Origin: Paeniglutamicibacter kerguelensis
GTDB taxonomy: Bacteria > Actinomycetota > Actinomycetes > Actinomycetales > Micrococcaceae
Assembly: GCF_017876535.1 (NCBI RefSeq)
Contig: NZ_JAGIOF010000001.1
Span: 3,968,001-4,032,000 of the forward strand
Reading direction: 5' to 3'
DNA: 64,000 nucleotides
The notes under the pieces were generated by a model, which searched no databases, had not been told where the DNA came from, and worked only from the letters and a program-made list of their open reading frames with translations. The position numbers and the translations under genes were made by a program. Each line of letters starts with the position of its first letter. Position 1 is the first letter of the stretch. Shown here one piece after another: positions 16,873 to 26,775 of this stretch.

Positions 16873-18194
16873 GATTCGGTCCTGGTTTCGGTGGTCGGGG
16901 TGGTGACGGCAGCCGTATTCGCGCCGGCTGCCGGATGCGGGAGTTTCAGGGTGGCGACAACGCCCCAGCCGCCTTCCGTGGACGGGCCGGCGGTCAGCGT
17001 GCCGTCAAAGAGCGCCGCGCGCTCGCCCATGCCGCGGATGCCCTGGGCGGAGCCGACGGCCTCGCGCCTGCCGCCCTGCTGGGTCCCGTCGTCGTTGACC
17101 CGGATGGACACCTCGTCGCCATTGCGTTCGACCAGCACGCCGACCCGCGTGACGTTGCGGCCGTAGCGCAGCACGTTGGTGAGGGATTCCTGGATGATCC
17201 GGTAGACGGTCAGCTGGAAGGTCGCGTCCTTGGGAAGCGGAGGGCCGGATTGGGTGAAGCGCAGGGGCAGGCCGGCCACCGTGAACCCCTCCAGCATCTT
17301 TTCCATGGAGTCCACGGCCGGCTGGGGTTCAAGCGAGGCATCGTCGCCGGTGCGCAGCACGCCGATGACCCGGCGCATGTCCGCCAGCGCGTGCCGTCCG
17401 GTGGCGGAGAGTTCGGCAAGCACCTCGCCGGCCCGTTGCGGGTCGCGCTTGAGCACCACGGATGCGCCGTCGGAAAGGGCGATCATCACGGAGAGCGAGT
17501 GGGCCACGACGTCGTGCATCTCGCGGGCGATCCTGTTGCGTTCGCGCACCTGGGCGAGGGTCTGCACGCGCACCGCCCAGTTGTTCAGTTCGGCCTCGTG
17601 CAACCTGTGGTTTCGCACCGCCGAACCGATCGCCACGAACACCACGTTGGAACCGACCAGGAAGGCCACGCCGATGATTGTCAGCACGGCCCGGCCGCCG
17701 ACATCGGCCAGGAATTGTTGGTCCTCGGGGGAATCGGTGAACATGCCGGGGATGCCGATCACCACGAAGATCAGGCCCTGCAGCGCGCTGATCAGGATGG
17801 TGAGGATGAACATGCGCCTGGCGGCGTATTGCGTGGAGGCCGTGTAGAGCGCGATCCACAGGCCGGTGCTGCTGCCCAGGTAGGAGGAATCCAGGAGCGT
17901 TGCGGCGCTGTCGGTCACCGCCACCAGGATCAGGATGGCCATGGGCCAGCGGCGCCTGAAGTACAGCACGAACCCGGTCACGACCAGCAGCGCCACGGTC
18001 GGCCAGTGGGCGCTCAGTGCCGAGTCGATGATGCTCGGCAACGACAGCAGGAAGTACAGCAGCACCACTGCCGCGTCGACCCCGCGTGGCTTGCGGCGCA
18101 TCAGGGAACGAAGGCGTCCCACGCGTTGGGCCGAAAGCTCGTCGAAGGAGACCTCCGGGGTTCCGGCGGCCTCCTTCGACAGGTTTTCGCTCAT
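16869..18194 (-). CDS. HisKA_3 sensor histidine kinase
   Basis: A 441-residue membrane kinase. About six hydrophobic segments (residues 40-190) form the sensor with little extracellular sequence, suggesting it senses within or near the membrane. The phosphoacceptor His lies in REMHDVVAHSLSV (about 225); the HATPase domain shows the asparagine box QESLTNVLRYG and IRGMGERAALFDG. It follows the ABC permease gene by 31 bases and overlaps its regulator gene, as in antibiotic- or envelope-stress systems. Confidence 0.93.
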   Translation of the reverse strand: MSENLSKEAAGTPEVSFDELSAQRVGRLRSLMRRKPRGVDAAVVLLYFLLSLPSIIDSALSAHWPTVALLVVTGFVLYFRRRWPMAILILVAVTDSAATLLDSSYLGSSTGLWIALYTASTQYAARRMFILTILISALQGLIFVVIGIPGMFTDSPEDQQFLADVGGRAVLTIIGVAFLVGSNVVFVAIGSAVRNHRLHEAELNNWAVRVQTLAQVRERNRIAREMHDVVAHSLSVMIALSDGASVVLKRDPQRAGEVLAELSATGRHALADMRRVIGVLRTGDDASLEPQPAVDSMEKMLEGFTVAGLPLRFTQSGPPLPKDATFQLTVYRIIQESLTNVLRYGRNVTRVGVLVERNGDEVSIRVNDDGTQQGGRREAVGSAQGIRGMGERAALFDGTLTAGPSTEGGWGVVATLKLPHPAAGANTAAVTTPTTETRTES

Positions 18195-18225
18195 GCTCCG
18201 AGCCTATCCAGTGCTTGCCCCGAAT

Positions 18226-19089
18226 CTAGATATCGCGGCGCTGAAGCACCAACGCGGCGGCCGCCAGCGGGATGATGATCCATGCCGCGACCACCAGGCC
18301 GGACTGCCAGGTTTCGAGCATGTCCTCGCCGCCGGGAGCCTGCATGAGTGCGCTTGCTGCGCGGTCGGGCAGGAAACGGACGGCGTCGGCCACCCAGTCC
18401 ACGAAACCCTGCAGGATGTTCGTGGCGATCGGCAGCACGAAGAAGATCGCTGCCAACACCACGATGCCGCCGGCCGAGTTGCGCATCAACGTACCAAGGG
18501 ACAGGCCGATCAGGGCCACCATGACCACGTACACCACACCGAACCACAGGTTGCGCTGGAAGGTGTCGGAAGCGAACTCGAGCGGCATATTGTACTTTTC
18601 CGCGATCGGCTTGGAAACCGCGTATCCCAAAAGGATCGATACCAGGGCTACCGCTGCGGAGACAAGTGTCGTCATCAGGACCTTGGCCCAAAAAACGGGC
18701 TGGCGCGTGGGGACCGCAACGAAGGTCGAGCGGGCGGAGCCCGTCGCGAACTCGGAGCTCATGACCATGACGGCCAGCGCTCCGATGATCAACTGGGCGA
18801 AGGTGATGCCGCTGGCGGGCAACGATGCGGTCAGCTCGTTGATGTCGCCCATCTGGGCTGCCATTTCCGGCGAAGAGTTCATCGCGCCCAGGGTCGCTCC
18901 AATGCCCCAGGTGCTCAGGGCGGCAAAGCCCACCATGACCACGATCGTGGAAAGAACCAGGACCAGGGTGGAGGGCAGGGACGTGAACTTGATGAATTCG
19001 CCGCGCAGCACGCCGGCGAAGGTCAGCTTCCCGTTTCCCGCGGCTCCGGGAACCGACGACCGGGGTCGGGTCATGGCTTCGGTGCTCAT
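18226..19089 (-). CDS. ABC-2 type transporter permease
   Basis: A 287-residue integral membrane protein with about six helices of the ABC-2 type. After a short cytoplasmic start, LTFAGVLRGEFIKFTSLPSTLVL is the usual entry to helix 1. Matching blocks include SEFATGSARSTFVAVPTR in the middle, characteristic of this export family. It pairs with the ATPase gene, whose stop overlaps its ATG by 4 bases. Such pairs export peptides, antibiotics or lipids; no substrate is evident. Confidence 0.9.
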   Translation of the reverse strand: MSTEAMTRPRSSVPGAAGNGKLTFAGVLRGEFIKFTSLPSTLVLVLSTIVVMVGFAALSTWGIGATLGAMNSSPEMAAQMGDINELTASLPASGITFAQLIIGALAVMVMSSEFATGSARSTFVAVPTRQPVFWAKVLMTTLVSAAVALVSILLGYAVSKPIAEKYNMPLEFASDTFQRNLWFGVVYVVMVALIGLSLGTLMRNSAGGIVVLAAIFFVLPIATNILQGFVDWVADAVRFLPDRAASALMQAPGGEDMLETWQSGLVVAAWIIIPLAAAALVLQRRDI

Positions 19090-20036
19090 TTCAGGCCCTG
19101 CTTTCCGTTGGCGCTTGCTGCCAGTTCGTTTCCCAAATGGGAGTGGTATTCGACTTCGTCTTGGGTCAGCGACATGTAGGCGTCCTCCAGCGACTGCTGG
19201 ATCGGGGTCAATTCATGGAGCAGGATCTGGTGGTCCAGTGCGCGCCGGGCAATCATCCTGGAATCCAGCCCCACCACCTGGACGGTCTCGGCATCCACGC
19301 GGGTCAACTGGACGTGCTCGGCGGCCAGCGCGTTCATGAGGGAATCGACGTGGTCGGTCTTGACCCTGCTGGTGGGCAGGCTCCGCCCCTCGATGATCTG
19401 CTCGATCGGTGCATCCGCAATGATGCGGCCGCGCCCGATCACGATCAAGTGGTCGGCGGTCAGCGCCATTTCACTCATCAGGTGGGAGGAGATGAACACT
19501 GTCTTGCCCTGGGCGGCCTGGTGCCGCGCCAGGTTGCGCACCCACTGCACGCCCTCCGGGTCCAGCCCGTTGACCGGCTCGTCGAGGATCAGCGTTTGCG
19601 GATCCCCCAGCAGCGCCACGGCGATGCCCAGTCGCTGACCCATGCCGAGGGAGAATCCGCCGACCTTCTTCCTGGCGACCGCGCCAAGACCTGTCAGTTC
19701 GATGACCTCGTCGACCCGGGAGTTGGGTATCGAGTGTGTTGCCGCCAGGGCCCGCAGGTGGGTGCGGGCGCTGCGGGACTTGTGGACGGACTTGGCTTCC
19801 AGGAGGGCGCCCACCTCGCGCAGCGGCGCCGAGTGCTCGGCGTACTTGCGTCCGTTGACCGTGACCGTGCCGGCCGTTGGCCGATCCAGTCCGACGATCA
19901 TGCGCATGGTGGTGGATTTTCCGGCGCCGTTCGGGCCAAGGAAGCCCGTGACCTTGCCGGGTTGGACGGTGAAGGAAACACCGTCGACCGCTTGTTTGGT
20001 GCCGTAGGCTTTCGCCAATGCTTCAGCTCTGATCAT
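19086..20036 (-). CDS. ABC transporter ATP-binding protein
   Basis: A 316-residue ATPase with Walker A GPNGAGKST (about 37-45), signature FSLGMGQRLGIA, Walker B TLILDEPVNGLDP and the switch HLMSE. The C-terminal 90 residues are an added regulatory part of this drug-export subclass. I start at the ATG at 20036 (MIRAEALAKAYG), where family members begin; the frame is open to 20072. It energises the permease downstream and stands first in the row ATPase-permease-kinase-regulator-small membrane protein. Confidence 0.93.
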   Translation of the reverse strand: MIRAEALAKAYGTKQAVDGVSFTVQPGKVTGFLGPNGAGKSTTMRMIVGLDRPTAGTVTVNGRKYAEHSAPLREVGALLEAKSVHKSRSARTHLRALAATHSIPNSRVDEVIELTGLGAVARKKVGGFSLGMGQRLGIAVALLGDPQTLILDEPVNGLDPEGVQWVRNLARHQAAQGKTVFISSHLMSEMALTADHLIVIGRGRIIADAPIEQIIEGRSLPTSRVKTDHVDSLMNALAAEHVQLTRVDAETVQVVGLDSRMIARRALDHQILLHELTPIQQSLEDAYMSLTQDEVEYHSHLGNELAASANGKQGLK

Positions 20037-20621
20037 GGCTTCAACGCTACGGAGGATTCGCTTCCCCGTCACCGCCCCAGCGGATGATCTTGGATGAGCG
20101 AATCGTCAATCTTTTGGCGTACGGGTAAACCCCTAAGCGGTGCCCCCAAGGCGCATCTGCCGGAGAATAGCCCGCGGCCGCAAGACAGCAGTTATGCAAA
20201 GAAGTACGAGGAGACCGACACAAGCCTCAACGCCCGGACCACGCTTCCATGCCATAACCCCGCCCAAATGGCGCATGGAAATTCCATCAACAAGTTTCAT
20301 GAATCACGCATGCGACTCTGCCCGAGCCATGGACATTTGTATAGGCGACGAGGTCCTTTGTAGTCATTTTGCGGCTATTCACAATGATGTGGGTCACGAA
20401 TGATTGGGGTACTTACCTCCCGGTCAGCGAAAACACTCAAATGAGATCAACAATCCATCTTGTTGACGTCACCCCACGGACATGATTCCGCAAAGCCCTG
20501 GCTTCCTAGCCTCACCATCTCCGGGTTCGACCCTCCGGGGTTTTCCTGTCCCACCAAGTCGGCATACACCCCGATTAAGAGACCACCACGAAAAACGGCA
20601 AGCAACTGGAGGATTCCCACT

Positions 20622-22103
20622 GTGACCGCACATCAGCACGTCAGCTCCGGCAACGAAGTCCATTCCGGAGACTATGAAGCGTCTCTTCAACCGATTCCAG
20701 AATCGGCGCGTACTCAAAAAGTGTCGGGTCAATTCTGGATCTGGGCCGGCGCCAACTTGGCGCCAATCAACTGGGTACTGGGGGCGTTCGGCATTCATCT
20801 GGGCCTTGGGCTCGGTGACACCGTCTTCGTTCTCGTTTTGGGGAACCTGATCGGCATGCTGCTGTTCGGGTGTTTTGCCTTGCTCGGTCAGCAAACCGGC
20901 GCAACGGCCATGGTGCAGTCCCGGGCCGCGTTCGGGCGCCGCGGAAACTACATTCCTGCAGGAATGCAAGCCCTGTTGGTCATTGGGTGGTGTGCGGTGA
21001 ACACGTGGGTCATTTTGGATCTCGTGATGGCCCTTTTCGGCACGCTTGGATGGGTTGATCCAGACGCGGAAAACCACGCCTGGAAAATTTGTGTCGCCGC
21101 CGCCATCATGGCCACCCAAGTGGCAATTGCATGGTTTGGCTACAAGGCAATCGCGACCTTTGAGCGCTGGACCGTGCCACCCACTCTCGTCATTCTTGCT
21201 GTCATGTCGGCTGTGGCGTGGTTCGGCCTGGATATCGATTGGTCATATGCGGGTCCCCCGGGGCAAATCCTCGAAGGAGCCGACCGGGTAGCAGCGATGA
21301 GCGCCGTCATGACCGCCATCGGCATCGGCTGGGGAATTACTTGGTTCACCTACGCCTCAGACTACTCACGGTTTGTCAGCACCTCGGTACCCAAACGCAA
21401 GCTGTACATTGCCTCGGTGCTAGGTCAGTTCATCCCGGTTGTCTGGCTAGGTATCCTCGGTGCAAGCTTGGCAACCAATAGCGGTCAGATCGATCCGGGC
21501 AAGCTCATCGTCCAAAACTTTGGAGCGCTGGCTCTCCCCGTGCTCTTCATGGTTCTGCATGGCCCGATCGCTACCAACATCCTCAACATTTACAGCTTTT
21601 CAGTAACTACCCAGGCTCTGGACATCGCAATCAGCCGACGAAAACTTAACCTCTTCGTTGGGGTCCTCTCGTTTATGGCCGTGATCTTCTTTATCTTCCA
21701 GGATGACTTTGCATCAGTGCTTGACTCTTGGCTCATCGGCCTCGTCGGATGGGTGGCCGCTTGGAGCGGCATCATGCTGGTTCACTTCTTTTGGCTGGAA
21801 AGGAAGTGGCCGCGTCGCACAGACCGCCTGTTCGCGGCTCCCGATGATCACAAACTTCCTGTCGTGAATTGGGCCGGAATTACGTCCCTCCTGCTCGGCG
21901 TTGTCGCTACATGGCTGTTCATGTACGGAATGGTGCCGCAGATGCAGGGCCCGATAGCTACGGCGCTTGGCGGGTGGGACTTCTCCTGGCTCGCCGGAGG
22001 ACTGACCAGCGCTGCCAGCTATGCGATGCTGGGTCGCCGAGTCCATCAACGGTCCAATTCCGACTCGGGTCACCTGGAAGAACCAAAAGTGAATCTGTAC
22101 TGA
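20622..22103 (+). CDS. Purine-cytosine permease family (NCS1) transporter
   Basis: A 493-residue permease with about 12 helices of the NCS1 family (CodB-like), which imports nucleobases or related compounds with a cation. VSGQFWIWAGANLAPINWVLGA is the characteristic first helix. The GTG at 20622 has GGAGG nine bases upstream; the frame is open further to 20460 but lacks such a site. The 585 bases before it (20037-20621) show no gene and are visibly less GC-rich. No cognate deaminase or hydrolase sits nearby, so the substrate is open. Confidence 0.92.
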   Translation: MTAHQHVSSGNEVHSGDYEASLQPIPESARTQKVSGQFWIWAGANLAPINWVLGAFGIHLGLGLGDTVFVLVLGNLIGMLLFGCFALLGQQTGATAMVQSRAAFGRRGNYIPAGMQALLVIGWCAVNTWVILDLVMALFGTLGWVDPDAENHAWKICVAAAIMATQVAIAWFGYKAIATFERWTVPPTLVILAVMSAVAWFGLDIDWSYAGPPGQILEGADRVAAMSAVMTAIGIGWGITWFTYASDYSRFVSTSVPKRKLYIASVLGQFIPVVWLGILGASLATNSGQIDPGKLIVQNFGALALPVLFMVLHGPIATNILNIYSFSVTTQALDIAISRRKLNLFVGVLSFMAVIFFIFQDDFASVLDSWLIGLVGWVAAWSGIMLVHFFWLERKWPRRTDRLFAAPDDHKLPVVNWAGITSLLLGVVATWLFMYGMVPQMQGPIATALGGWDFSWLAGGLTSAASYAMLGRRVHQRSNSDSGHLEEPKVNLY

Positions 22104-22289
22104 ACACGAAAGTCGAGATCATAGGGGCTGGCTGGGCTCCTGAGGTTTCTTCGCGTTGCCGCTGGTCGGTTGACGTGATCACGATGCCGGCTTCCAGGAC
22201 CACCAGGTCATGGACTTGGAACAGCGCCAGCGCAGGGTACCCCCGGCAACGTCGGTACACCGGTTCGCCGATGACGAATAGTGTTTGCC

Positions 22290-22330
22290 CGTTGGGTGGC
22301 CCATGGCGGAAGACTATGGGCCACCCAACG
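22290..22330. terminator. Long hairpin downstream of the NCS1 permease
   Basis: CGTTGGGTGGCCCAT (22290-22304) pairs perfectly with ATGGGCCACCCAACG (22316-22330), a 15-bp stem with an 11-base loop. It lies 187 bases after the permease stop. The other parts of 22104-22590 show no recognisable gene. Confidence 0.75.
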
Positions 22331-22590
22331 GGGGGCGAAAATATGGTGACCGGCGAACGACGCGTGGCGGACTGCTACGTATGCCCCGGGGAAAAGATCA
22401 TCACGGAACCGGCACGCGAGTAGTTTTGCACCCGTAAGAAAGGCGCATTCTGCCATGTGGCGCGGAAGCGCCTCACTTGTGTGGGAGTTGTTGGAATGGC
22501 GCCTTATTTGAGGAAGCCCTTCGGCCTCTGAACCAGGATCACACAGCCCAAGATGGGAGGATCCTGCGGTCCTGCCACTGCCGTCCCGCA

Positions 22591-23259
22591 CTAGGTCGTT
22601 TCCGATTCATACACGCAGATGGCCACCTGCACGCGGTTCTCCGCATCCAGCTTCTCCAACACCCTGCCGATGTGAGTCTTGACCGTGGACAGGCTGATGA
22701 AGAGCTGCTCGGCGATCTCGGAGTTCGACAGCCCCCGTGCGATTGCGGTGGCGATTTCGCGTTCGCGCTCGGTCAGCTGGCCCAGTTTTTCCAGGGCACC
22801 GAGCCGTCGGGCGTTCGGCGGGGTTGGACTTGCGGCGTCGATCAGTGTGCGGGTCACGGATTCGGAGAGCATGGTGCGTCCACCGGCCACCGCATGGATC
22901 GCACTGACCAATTCGGTGGGCACCGTGTCCTTGAGCAGGAACCCGCTCACCCCCATCTTGAGCGCGGTGAACACCATTTCGTCGACGTCGAAGGTGGTGA
23001 GCACCAGGATCTTGAGGTCCGGGCGATGTTCGAGGAGCCGCTGGCTGGCGCTGATCCCATCCATCCGCGGCATGCGGATATCCATGAGGACCAAGTCCGG
23101 GTTGAGAATCCTGACCGCGGAAAGGGCCTCCATCCCGTCGGAGCACTCCCCCACGATTTCGATCCCCGGGTCGCCCTCCAAGATCATCCGCAGCCCCACG
23201 CGCACCAGGTTTTCGTCGTCGACCAGCAGCACCCTGATGCGCCGCATTACTTCTGCCAT
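22591..23259 (-). CDS. NarL/FixJ-type response regulator
   Basis: A 222-residue regulator. The receiver has VLLVDDENLVRVGL, phospho-Asp in LVLMDIRMPRMDG and FLLKD; the LuxR-type helix-turn-helix is LTEREREIATAIARGLSNSEIAEQL. The kinase gene ends in TAATG with an in-frame ATG at 23247; I chose ATG 23259 (MAEVMRRIRV), with GAAGG 10 bases upstream, but the shorter start is possible. Frames open further up are inside the kinase gene. It acts with the kinase just upstream; target genes are unknown. Confidence 0.92.
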   Translation of the reverse strand: MAEVMRRIRVLLVDDENLVRVGLRMILEGDPGIEIVGECSDGMEALSAVRILNPDLVLMDIRMPRMDGISASQRLLEHRPDLKILVLTTFDVDEMVFTALKMGVSGFLLKDTVPTELVSAIHAVAGGRTMLSESVTRTLIDAASPTPPNARRLGALEKLGQLTEREREIATAIARGLSNSEIAEQLFISLSTVKTHIGRVLEKLDAENRVQVAICVYESETT

Positions 23260-24470
23260 GGCATCCATGCCTTCAACACAAACTTTCCATTGTCCTGACG
23301 CTCGACGACAAGGTCGCCGCCTGCCAGTCGCACGCGTTCCTGCAGCCCCGTCAGGCCCAGTCCGGAACACGGCATCGAAGTCTGCAGCTCCCCGGTCGCG
23401 GGCAAGGGAACGTGGTTGCTCAGTTGAACGTGGACCTTCCGCCCGGGCTTTCCCGCCAGACACAACTCGACCTCGGCGCCCGGGGCGTGCCGCAGGGCAT
23501 TGGTCAGCGCTTCCTGGATGACTCGGTAGAGGTGTCGACTCGTGGATTCCGGCAGCAGCGCCATGCGCTCCTCGAACCCGGGGCTCATGGACAGGACCAC
23601 CTCAGTACCTACGGAACGGCCCTGTTCCAACAGCTCCCGAAGCTGCCCCAACGTCGGCTGCGGCCTGGCATCCTCATCGACAAACAACGTGTTGGGGTCG
23701 CGCAGCATGCCCAGCACCTCGCGCAATTCGCCCAATGCCAGGTGAGTGTTCTCCCTGATCACCGTTGCGGTCCCGCGGGTGGCTTCGCGCGAAAGGTCGG
23801 TCCGGTACTCCAAGGCACCGGCGTGCAAGGCAACCAGCGAGAGCCTGTGTGCCAAGACATCATGCATTTCCCGTGCGATCCGGGTTCGCTCATCCGCCCG
23901 GGCCGTATGGATGTGCGCCTGATTCTCACGTTCGGCGCTCCGGGCCTGGTCGCGCAGGCTCTGAAACAACTGCCGACGGCCTCCGATGTAGAGCCCGGTG
24001 AGCACTATGACGCCAATGAAGAGACCGTTGTAGACCAGAGCCTCCCACCACGCGATGGGTTCAGGTCCCGGCAACAATTTGTCGCCCGCAATCGAACAGA
24101 CCGCGAGGAGAAGCGAGATTCCGGCGATCTCGTATGGTTTGCGTCGCGTGGCCAGAGAGATGACGGCCATCGCGCAAACCCCTGCGGACAAGACCGAGAA
24201 TGTAGATAGAACGACGATTGCCACAACCACCGGCAACGGGTAGCGGTGTCGCAAAGGGTAGAGCAGGATTGTCGCGATGCCACAGACCACATCGAGCAGA
24301 ATCAGCAGATCCATGTGGATTACGTAGTTGGTCGGGTCCGCGAAATACGACTCGTAGACCAGAAAAAAGCCGACGACACCGGAAGTGATTCCCACGATCA
24401 ACCGCCACGAATGTTCCCAAATGGTCCGCAGTGCTGAGGGCCGTGGATAGGCAACGATGTCAGTGGTCAT
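23247..24470 (-). CDS. HisKA_3 sensor histidine kinase
   Basis: A 407-residue membrane kinase with about four to six N-terminal helices (residues 25-165, short loops) and a phosphoacceptor His in REMHDVLAHRLSLVA (about 205). The ATPase domain has the N-box QEALTNALRHAPG and a GLTGLQERVRLAGG loop. The stop overlaps the regulator's ATG region, giving a cognate pair. Compact sensors of this kind often respond to cell-envelope stress; no transporter is adjacent here. Confidence 0.93.
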   Translation of the reverse strand: MTTDIVAYPRPSALRTIWEHSWRLIVGITSGVVGFFLVYESYFADPTNYVIHMDLLILLDVVCGIATILLYPLRHRYPLPVVVAIVVLSTFSVLSAGVCAMAVISLATRRKPYEIAGISLLLAVCSIAGDKLLPGPEPIAWWEALVYNGLFIGVIVLTGLYIGGRRQLFQSLRDQARSAERENQAHIHTARADERTRIAREMHDVLAHRLSLVALHAGALEYRTDLSREATRGTATVIRENTHLALGELREVLGMLRDPNTLFVDEDARPQPTLGQLRELLEQGRSVGTEVVLSMSPGFEERMALLPESTSRHLYRVIQEALTNALRHAPGAEVELCLAGKPGRKVHVQLSNHVPLPATGELQTSMPCSGLGLTGLQERVRLAGGDLVVERQDNGKFVLKAWMPWQK

Positions 24471-24602
24471 TTATCCAATGCTACCGACGGCGCACGTCCC
24501 GGGGCATCGGCCAAAAGGACCAACCGATTTCCCGACTGATCAGGTGCAAAGATCCTCCTTTGGGTACACGATTAAGATGCGCCCTTGGTAAAGAATGGTC
24601 GT

Positions 24603-25598
24603 ATGAGCAGCTATCCCGAGTTCCCGGTTCCGCCCGGAGGCGCACCGCACCCCGGCAACATGTACCCCGTGTATCAGCCGGCCGAGCTTCCGCCGGCAGA
24701 ACCTCTGCCTTACCACCGGCTCTCAAGGACGTACCCCGTGTACCGCTGGTGGAAACCAGTGGTGGTCGGCCTGATCGCGCTCGGGCTATACATCGGCATG
24801 ACGTTCCTGCTGATGCTCGCCTTGCTCATTGCCACCCTCGGCAGCACCTCGCTGGAAAGCTCCATGGAAGAGTCGCTTGGGGCGCTGGAAAGCATGGACA
24901 TGAGCGATCCGCTGACGTTTGCGTTCACCATGCTCTCGCTGATCCTCATGATCCCCTCACTGTTCTGGGCCACACGCATCATGAACTTCCAGAAGGTGGG
25001 GATGCTGACCTCGGTGCGCGGAACCATGCGCTGGGGCTGGCTTGGAATCTGCATGGCCGTCGCTTTCGGCGTTCTGGTTCTCAGTTTCGGAATATCAACG
25101 GTGCTGGACCTGATCCAGGGATTCCCCTTCGAACCCGATTTTTCGGGCCCGGACATGTGGACGCTGCTGCTGCTGACCATCCTGCTGGTGCCATTCCAGG
25201 CTGCCGCCGAAGAGTACGTCTTCCGCGGCTACTTCATGCAGCTCATTGGCGGCTGGCTGCGCCACCCGGCATTCGCGATCCTGTTGCCCATCCCGTTCTT
25301 TGTGTTCGGGCACCAGTACGACATCTACGGACAGCTCGATGTGGCAATGTTTGCGCTCGTGGCCGGCTGGCTGGCTTGGCGGACCGGCGGACTGGAAGCA
25401 GCCATTGCCCTGCACGTCATCAACAACTCGGTCATCTTTGCCATGGGTGCCATCGGTTTGGTTGACGTCAACGCAACCGAAGGGAACCTGGGCAGCCTGC
25501 TGCTGTCGGCTTTCACCACGGCCATCTTCGTGGTCGCGATTGTGAAGCTGGCCGACAAGCGGAAGATCGAGCGGTTGAGTTTCTCGCCTGCCGCATAG
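24603..25598 (+). CDS. CPBP family intramembrane metalloprotease
   Basis: A 331-residue protein with a Pro-rich cytoplasmic head (residues 1-50) and about eight membrane helices. The CPBP / Abi family glutamate motif AAEEYVFRGY (about 205) and later PFFVFGHQ and HVINN motifs carry the predicted zinc ligands. Relatives cleave CAAX-type tails or process peptides in the membrane; in bacteria many of them have an unknown target. I start at the ATG at 24603; the frame is open 18 bases further up. Confidence 0.88.
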   Translation: MSSYPEFPVPPGGAPHPGNMYPVYQPAELPPAEPLPYHRLSRTYPVYRWWKPVVVGLIALGLYIGMTFLLMLALLIATLGSTSLESSMEESLGALESMDMSDPLTFAFTMLSLILMIPSLFWATRIMNFQKVGMLTSVRGTMRWGWLGICMAVAFGVLVLSFGISTVLDLIQGFPFEPDFSGPDMWTLLLLTILLVPFQAAAEEYVFRGYFMQLIGGWLRHPAFAILLPIPFFVFGHQYDIYGQLDVAMFALVAGWLAWRTGGLEAAIALHVINNSVIFAMGAIGLVDVNATEGNLGSLLLSAFTTAIFVVAIVKLADKRKIERLSFSPAA

Positions 25599-25642
25599 TT
25601 GCGCATCCTGCGCTGAATTCTGACAGCCGGCGCCGGAGGGCC

Positions 25643-26083
25643 CTACCAACCCGTCATGACGGGGAAGTCCACGGCCAGGAGGGTTTCCTCCGGAAGCATC
25701 AGGATGCCCGCGGCATCGAGCTCCGAAACACCGATCCTTTCGGTGTTGCCGGGACGAACGGTTCCCTCGGGATTCCAGGTGCGCACGACGCAGACCCGGC
25801 TGGTGAAACGGGCGTGCCCGGGCAGTTCCCGGAGCCAGGCCGCGTAATCCTCCGGACCGGGCACATCGGATCGCAATTTCCCTTCGCCGTATCCGACGGC
25901 CGAGCCGCAATCGCACATGTTCAACGGCAGCGTGAAGGCGACGGCCGTCCTGCCGACCAGCTCCGGGGCGTCGATCCGCAGCGGGCTCACCCGGGGCTCC
26001 ACGCCGAGCCGCCCGCGGGTCCAGTCACGGAACCCCGGCGTGTAGGCGGCGTGGTTGATCGTCCACAAGACGGTTGAGCACAT
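25643..26083 (-). CDS. Hypothetical protein with a CDCG motif
   Basis: A 146-residue protein that I do not recognise. It is soluble, without signal or membrane segment. MCDCGSAVGYGEGKL near residue 75 puts two cysteines close together, and PGFRDWTRGRLGVEPRVSPLRI precedes it. The ATG at 26083 has GAGG eight bases upstream, so the frame extension to 26125 is not used. It lies between the CPBP protease gene (convergent) and the next response regulator, with which it shares a strand but not an overlap. Confidence 0.65.
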   Translation of the reverse strand: MCSTVLWTINHAAYTPGFRDWTRGRLGVEPRVSPLRIDAPELVGRTAVAFTLPLNMCDCGSAVGYGEGKLRSDVPGPEDYAAWLRELPGHARFTSRVCVVRTWNPEGTVRPGNTERIGVSELDAAGILMLPEETLLAVDFPVMTGW

Positions 26084-26139
26084 GCCCACATCCTCGCATG
26101 CCACGGTGCCGATTGCCCGCGCCATGGCCGCACTCGAGG

Positions 26140-26775
26140 CTAGCGGATCAGCCGGTTGCCGCGCGCCCTGTCGATGGCGGCGGTGCGGTTGTCCACGCCG
26201 AGCTTGTCGTAGATGTGGATCAGGTGGGTCTTGACCGTCGACTGGGAGATGAACAGTTCCTGGGCAATTTCCTTGTTGCTCTGCCCGCGGGCCAGCAGCT
26301 GCAGCAGCTCGAGTTCGCGCGGGCTCAGGTCGGTGTTGTTGGCGCGCGCCTCCGGGGTAATCCGGGCGGCAATGCCGGCGGAAAGCACCTGTTCACCCTT
26401 GGCCGCCGACTCGACGGCGGCAAGCACGTCGGCCAGCGGGGCATCCTTGAGCAGGTAGCCGGCGGCCCCCGCATCCAGCGCCGCACGGATGTCCGCGTCC
26501 GAGTCGTAGGTGGTGAGGATCAGCACCGGCGGCCCGTCCTGCGCGCGGATCCGGGAGGTGGCGGTGACCCCGTCCATGCCGTCCATCTGCAGGTCCATCA
26601 GCACCACGTCGACGCGCTGGCCCAGCGTTTCAAGGCGCGCCAGCTGGGCCAGCGCCGCCGCTCCGTCGGAGGCCTCGGCCAGCACGGTGAGCCCGCCCTG
26701 TTCGGTGAGCACCGCGCGCAGGCCGGCACGCACCACCGGGTGGTCATCGACCAGCAGGATCTTCAGTTCAGGCAT
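26140..26775 (-). CDS. NarL/FixJ-type response regulator
   Basis: A 211-residue regulator: receiver with LLVDDHPVVRAGL, phospho-Asp in VVLMDLQMDGMDG and YLLKD; helix-turn-helix LSPRELELLQLLARGQSNKEIAQEL. It starts at the ATG at 26775, 8 bases inside the kinase gene's end, so it is translationally coupled to it. A longer frame that reads upstream through the kinase gene is a shadow. Target genes unknown. Confidence 0.93.
   Translation of the reverse strand: MPELKILLVDDHPVVRAGLRAVLTEQGGLTVLAEASDGAAALAQLARLETLGQRVDVVLMDLQMDGMDGVTATSRIRAQDGPPVLILTTYDSDADIRAALDAGAAGYLLKDAPLADVLAAVESAAKGEQVLSAGIAARITPEARANNTDLSPRELELLQLLARGQSNKEIAQELFISQSTVKTHLIHIYDKLGVDNRTAAIDRARGNRLIR

Noticed and set aside
21958..22260. 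A 100-codon minus-strand frame after the permease, possibly a decayed transposase
   Set aside because: It overlaps the permease end and I could not match it to any transposase motif.
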